A DNA stretch of 64,000 bases, taken from assembly GCF_900108345.1 (NCBI RefSeq), contig NZ_FNVV01000013.1, forward strand, positions 1,338,944-1,402,943. The letters run 5' to 3'. The notes beneath the pieces were generated by a model. It was not told the origin of the DNA, ran no database searches, and saw nothing but the letters and a program-made list of their open reading frames with translations. Below are positions 61,778 to 64,000 of the stretch, piece after piece. The first letter of the stretch is position 1; each line of letters starts with the position of its first letter. Made by a program: the position numbers and the translations under genes. The stretch is from Bacteroides ndongoniae. Its GTDB lineage: Bacteria; Bacteroidota; Bacteroidia; Bacteroidales; Bacteroidaceae.

Positions 61778-62035
61778 ATGAAGGAGAACAATTACATGCC
61801 GCCCGTTTGGGACAACATACCCGAATGGGCGGTCTTTTCATTGGAATACGGCATTGAGGAAGAACTCTTCCTTTCCGAAGAGGACAAGGGAATGATAACC
61901 CGGTTCATTGCCGAAAATTTTCCGAACGGATACACGATGAGCGTGGATTGGGATTCATTCCGGGAGTTTGACCCTCATCCCGCATTCGGGAAACCGTGCA
62001 AGACCTACAGGGTCAATTTTGTAACATTCAAATAA
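61778..62035 (+). CDS. Small ICE protein of unknown function
   Basis: An 85-residue acidic protein (MKENNYMPPVWDNIPEWAVF) with SEEDKGMITRFIAENFPNGY in the middle. It is spaced 12 bases from both neighbours. There is no known family. Confidence 0.6.
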   Translation: MKENNYMPPVWDNIPEWAVFSLEYGIEEELFLSEEDKGMITRFIAENFPNGYTMSVDWDSFREFDPHPAFGKPCKTYRVNFVTFK

Positions 62036-62046
62036 AATGCAATGTC

Positions 62047-62559
62047 ATGAGAAAGATTACATTAAGTGAGTACAACTCCATTCCGGAAACCTGGCGCGGA
62101 ATCTGGACAACAGAGCGTTGGGACTTGCCGGATTGGGCAGGGATGTGTGAGAGGCATATGGGCAAACGTACCCTGATGGTGAACGACAACGGGACTTGCC
62201 TGTTGGTCGAAGGATCGGGTTTTGAAATCGTGGATGACAGCTCATGGAAAAAGCCGGAAGAAATCAAGAAGGAAATCCGCGAAAGATATCTGGAATACCG
62301 CGCGGGAAAGGGGCATGAACCGCATTTCCTGGATTGCGTCATACGATGGAATGACACCTTTGAAACCCAAGAGGCAAGAATCGCCCTGGGCATGGAGTCG
62401 GATACGGAAAAGGATGATGAGATTTTCTTCTACTGTGATTCCCTTGACGGTCTGCAATCGCTGGCCGACAAATGCGGGGAAGATTTCGTCTTGGCCGGAT
62501 GTTACGGCTTCGGTGAGTATGAAGAACTATTGCAACAACTTAAAGACAACCGGATATGA
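62047..62559 (+). CDS. ICE accessory protein of unknown function
   Basis: A 170-residue protein starting at 62047 (MRKITLSEYNSIPETWRGIW), with a tryptophan-rich N-terminus and an acidic C-terminal half. It overlaps the next gene by 4 bases, showing translational coupling with the DUF4120-type protein. Confidence 0.65.
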   Translation: MRKITLSEYNSIPETWRGIWTTERWDLPDWAGMCERHMGKRTLMVNDNGTCLLVEGSGFEIVDDSSWKKPEEIKKEIRERYLEYRAGKGHEPHFLDCVIRWNDTFETQEARIALGMESDTEKDDEIFFYCDSLDGLQSLADKCGEDFVLAGCYGFGEYEELLQQLKDNRI

Positions 62560-62846
62560 CAATCAAATGCCAGGAACACTACGACAAGGTGGTGGAATAC
62601 GCAAAAAGCATCGGAGACAAGACCTTGCAACGCTGCATTGAAGACTTGAAGCAATGGGAAAAGAACTCGAACGGGAAAAGTGAAATCGAACTCTATTGGG
62701 ATATGGCACCATATTCTTTCGGATTCGCCGAAAGGACACCCGACGGACGGACAGGCGTCGTCGGAGGGCTGCTCTATCACGGCAGGCCGGACGAATCCCT
62801 TTCCAAAATCCTGGAGCCGTTCCACGGCTGGAGCATACACACGTAA
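62556..62846 (+). CDS. DUF4120-type small protein (paralogue 2)
   Basis: A 96-residue paralogue of the product of 35609-35899, with the same length and shared blocks APYSFGF, VGGLLYHG and EPFHGW. It is the last gene of the leader-5 cluster, whereas the other copy is first in the leader-3 cluster. The family is widespread in elements of this kind but has no known function. Confidence 0.75.
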   Translation: MTIKCQEHYDKVVEYAKSIGDKTLQRCIEDLKQWEKNSNGKSEIELYWDMAPYSFGFAERTPDGRTGVVGGLLYHGRPDESLSKILEPFHGWSIHT

Positions 62847-62879
62847 GTGTCAAGAACTAAAAATGTGACAGGACATTGA

Positions 62880-62926
62880 GCGGAAAAAGTGCAATAGTAA
62901 TCTGATTATTCCTGCACTTTTTCCGC
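62880..62926. terminator. Hairpin between convergent genes
   Basis: GCGGAAAAAGTGCA pairs perfectly with TGCACTTTTTCCGC around a 19-base AT-rich loop. It lies between the leader-5 cluster and the minus-strand phosphatase gene and could stop both transcripts. Confidence 0.65.
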
Positions 62927-63019
62927 ACATCCTGACAACACCTCTTGTAGGAATTGGACGTTAAATTCTCACCTGATAAGTTAAAACCCAATTCTTGCAA
63001 AAACATCGGATTAAACCCT

Positions 63020-63661
63020 TCAATTACTTTTTTTCATCTCAATCAATGATGCGTCATCTTCAAAGATTCCATCAAATTCAAACGCTCCACCATGGTTTAT
63101 CATGGCATTCAAGTCTGTATGCCGGTAGCAGCCATCGGAACAAATGATGATCCTGTCAACCTGTTCCAGCCTTTCATGCATAACCGGGACATTTTCACGA
63201 AACCCCTTCCCGTTGACACATCGTGTTAAATATATGCCTTCTGCGTCTGCCACGATATGGTCTGTTGTCAATAAGGATAATTCGCCGTCCGACACTTTGT
63301 ATAATCTCACATTGCCCTGCCACGCGTAATACAAGGAATCACCCATGGCCAAGGCCACGGTCACTGCGGCTCCCATCCTGCACTTTAATTCCCTGCATTT
63401 CCTGTATATGGCAGAGTCGGCGGCATCGAATGCCATACGCAATACGTCTTCCGGCGAACATCCCTGAATCTTGTCAATGACAGTGGCCAGGATGGAGTCC
63501 GATATGATTTTTGCGGCACATGCACCGTAAGACAGGCCTCCCATGCCGTCTGCAAGAACGGCAACAAGGCTGTTGTCGGACAGCCTGTGGCATAAGGCAT
63601 AATCCTCGTTGTCCTTGTCTTTTCCGGAATGGCTGAAAGCCTTTAATTCAATCATTTTCAT
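63020..63661 (-). CDS. PP2C-family protein phosphatase
   Basis: A 213-residue single-domain PP2C phosphatase. The metal-binding aspartates are in DKDNEDYALC, VLADGMGGLSYG, IICSDGCY and EDDASLIEM. It removes phosphate from Ser/Thr and would normally act against a kinase. It overlaps the upstream partial gene by 14 bases, so the two are coupled. PP2C proteins occur in kinase-phosphatase-VWA triads and in type VI secretion control; which one applies cannot be seen here. Confidence 0.87.
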   Translation of the reverse strand: MKMIELKAFSHSGKDKDNEDYALCHRLSDNSLVAVLADGMGGLSYGACAAKIISDSILATVIDKIQGCSPEDVLRMAFDAADSAIYRKCRELKCRMGAAVTVALAMGDSLYYAWQGNVRLYKVSDGELSLLTTDHIVADAEGIYLTRCVNGKGFRENVPVMHERLEQVDRIIICSDGCYRHTDLNAMINHGGAFEFDGIFEDDASLIEMKKSN

Positions 63662-64000
63662 CCTCTATCGCTTTTTGAAAAACATCCGCAATGGTTTGCC
63701 ACGCATCTTTCACTGTCTCATAAGCCAGACCGTGGCTGTGTTCTATGATTTGATTGAACAGCCTGCTTCCGTCTCCTTTTTCAAGTTCCTTTTCAATGCA
63801 GTCCTTGTAATAGGCAACCTGTTCTTTGTTCAAGAGGGAAAGCAGGTCGTGGGCAAGCCAGTATCCTCCAACGGTATATTCATCGAACCTTTCCCAATCA
63901 TAAACTTCCGGATGGATGCCGCGGTCAAGATTGGCGATGAAATAATTGGATAGGATGAACGACATATCCTCGGCATCCTTGCTTGTCTGGATATTCCTGT
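63648..64000 (-). CDS. Partial protein upstream of the phosphatase
   Basis: At least 117 codons. The frame stays open to the window edge (RNIQTSKDAEDMSFILSNYF), so the gene probably starts beyond base 64000; an ATG at 63965 is a possible internal start. The K-D-A-E-D ... L pattern followed by a helical C-terminus recalls the C-terminal part of predicted nucleotidyltransferases, but this is only a resemblance. It is coupled to the PP2C gene. Confidence 0.5.
   Translation of the reverse strand, partial: RNIQTSKDAEDMSFILSNYFIANLDRGIHPEVYDWERFDEYTVGGYWLAHDLLSLLNKEQVAYYKDCIEKELEKGDGSRLFNQIIEHSHGLAYETVKDAWQTIADVFQKAIEDEND

Larger units (their letters stand above)
22525..64000. mobile_element. Integrative conjugative element (left part; right end outside the window)
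   Basis: From the truncated repeat onward the gene content changes to a Bacteroidales conjugative element: traA-traQ type transfer genes, mobA-mobB-mobC, a lysozyme, and accessory operons of uncharacterised genes. Base composition is higher in G+C, with codon use unlike the flank. No integrase or excision gene is in view, so the right end lies beyond base 64000. The left edge is placed at the GTATATTTG core inside CRISPR repeat 4. It has no T6SS, antibiotic-resistance or rteABC genes within the window. Confidence 0.85.

Overview
The window comes from a gut Bacteroidaceae chromosome (Bacteroides or Phocaeicola type). This rests on the housekeeping gene order, on promoters of the Bacteroidota form (a -7 box TAnnTTTG, no Shine-Dalgarno requirement), on a xylose locus run by a Nudix-type regulator, and on a complete Bacteroidales tra/mob conjugation region. 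No strain can be named from the sequence alone.

Bases 1 to about 21,600 are ordinary core chromosome. In order: the end of pheT, a small membrane protein gene, a YebC regulator, a TSCPD protein and convergent fabD. Next come a xylose locus (Nudix regulator, xylB, xylA, xylE), ruvX, def, a large TPR lipoprotein-like or secreted protein, and the translation cluster thrS-infC-rpmI-rplT. After rplT lies a small RNA in the position of the Bacteroidales-1 RNA. An operon iorA-iorB-paaK for aryl pyruvate/arylacetate metabolism, mltG and tRNA-Thr(CGT) are on the minus strand.

Bases 21,810 to 22,533 hold the remains of a type II-C-like CRISPR array: 47-base repeats, 30-base spacers, no cas genes in view, and a small unknown gene lying between two decayed repeats. 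The last repeat matches its neighbours only as far as GTATATTTG and then stops. That is the core form (GTAnnTTTG) used by CTnDOT-type elements, so I infer that the conjugative element was inserted into the array at this point.

From about 22,525 to the end of the window is an integrative conjugative element (ICE). Its right end and integrase are not in view. The minus strand carries traE to traQ and a lysozyme (51,739 to 38,108) and traA to traD (56,490 to 54,073). The plus strand carries mobA-mobB-mobC (57,134 to 60,932). A candidate transfer origin with nested inverted repeats lies just before mobA. traG is split by a group II intron immediately after its Walker B codons. An IS5-family element lies between a SLOG gene and a small gene.

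The most unusual feature is a family of five structured leaders (about 160 to 195 bases each). They precede every plus-strand cluster of accessory genes in the ICE: 22,971, 28,061, 35,609, 52,107 and 61,159. They do not precede the tra or mob operons. Stem sequences differ between copies but pairing is kept, which points to a conserved RNA or DNA fold. Together they appear to define one regulon of about two dozen mostly uncharacterised proteins, including a methyltransferase-helicase fusion, a J-domain protein, a DUF1848-type iron-sulfur protein, a SLOG protein and paired DUF4120-type proteins. The window ends inside a minus-strand pair encoding a PP2C phosphatase and a partial protein.
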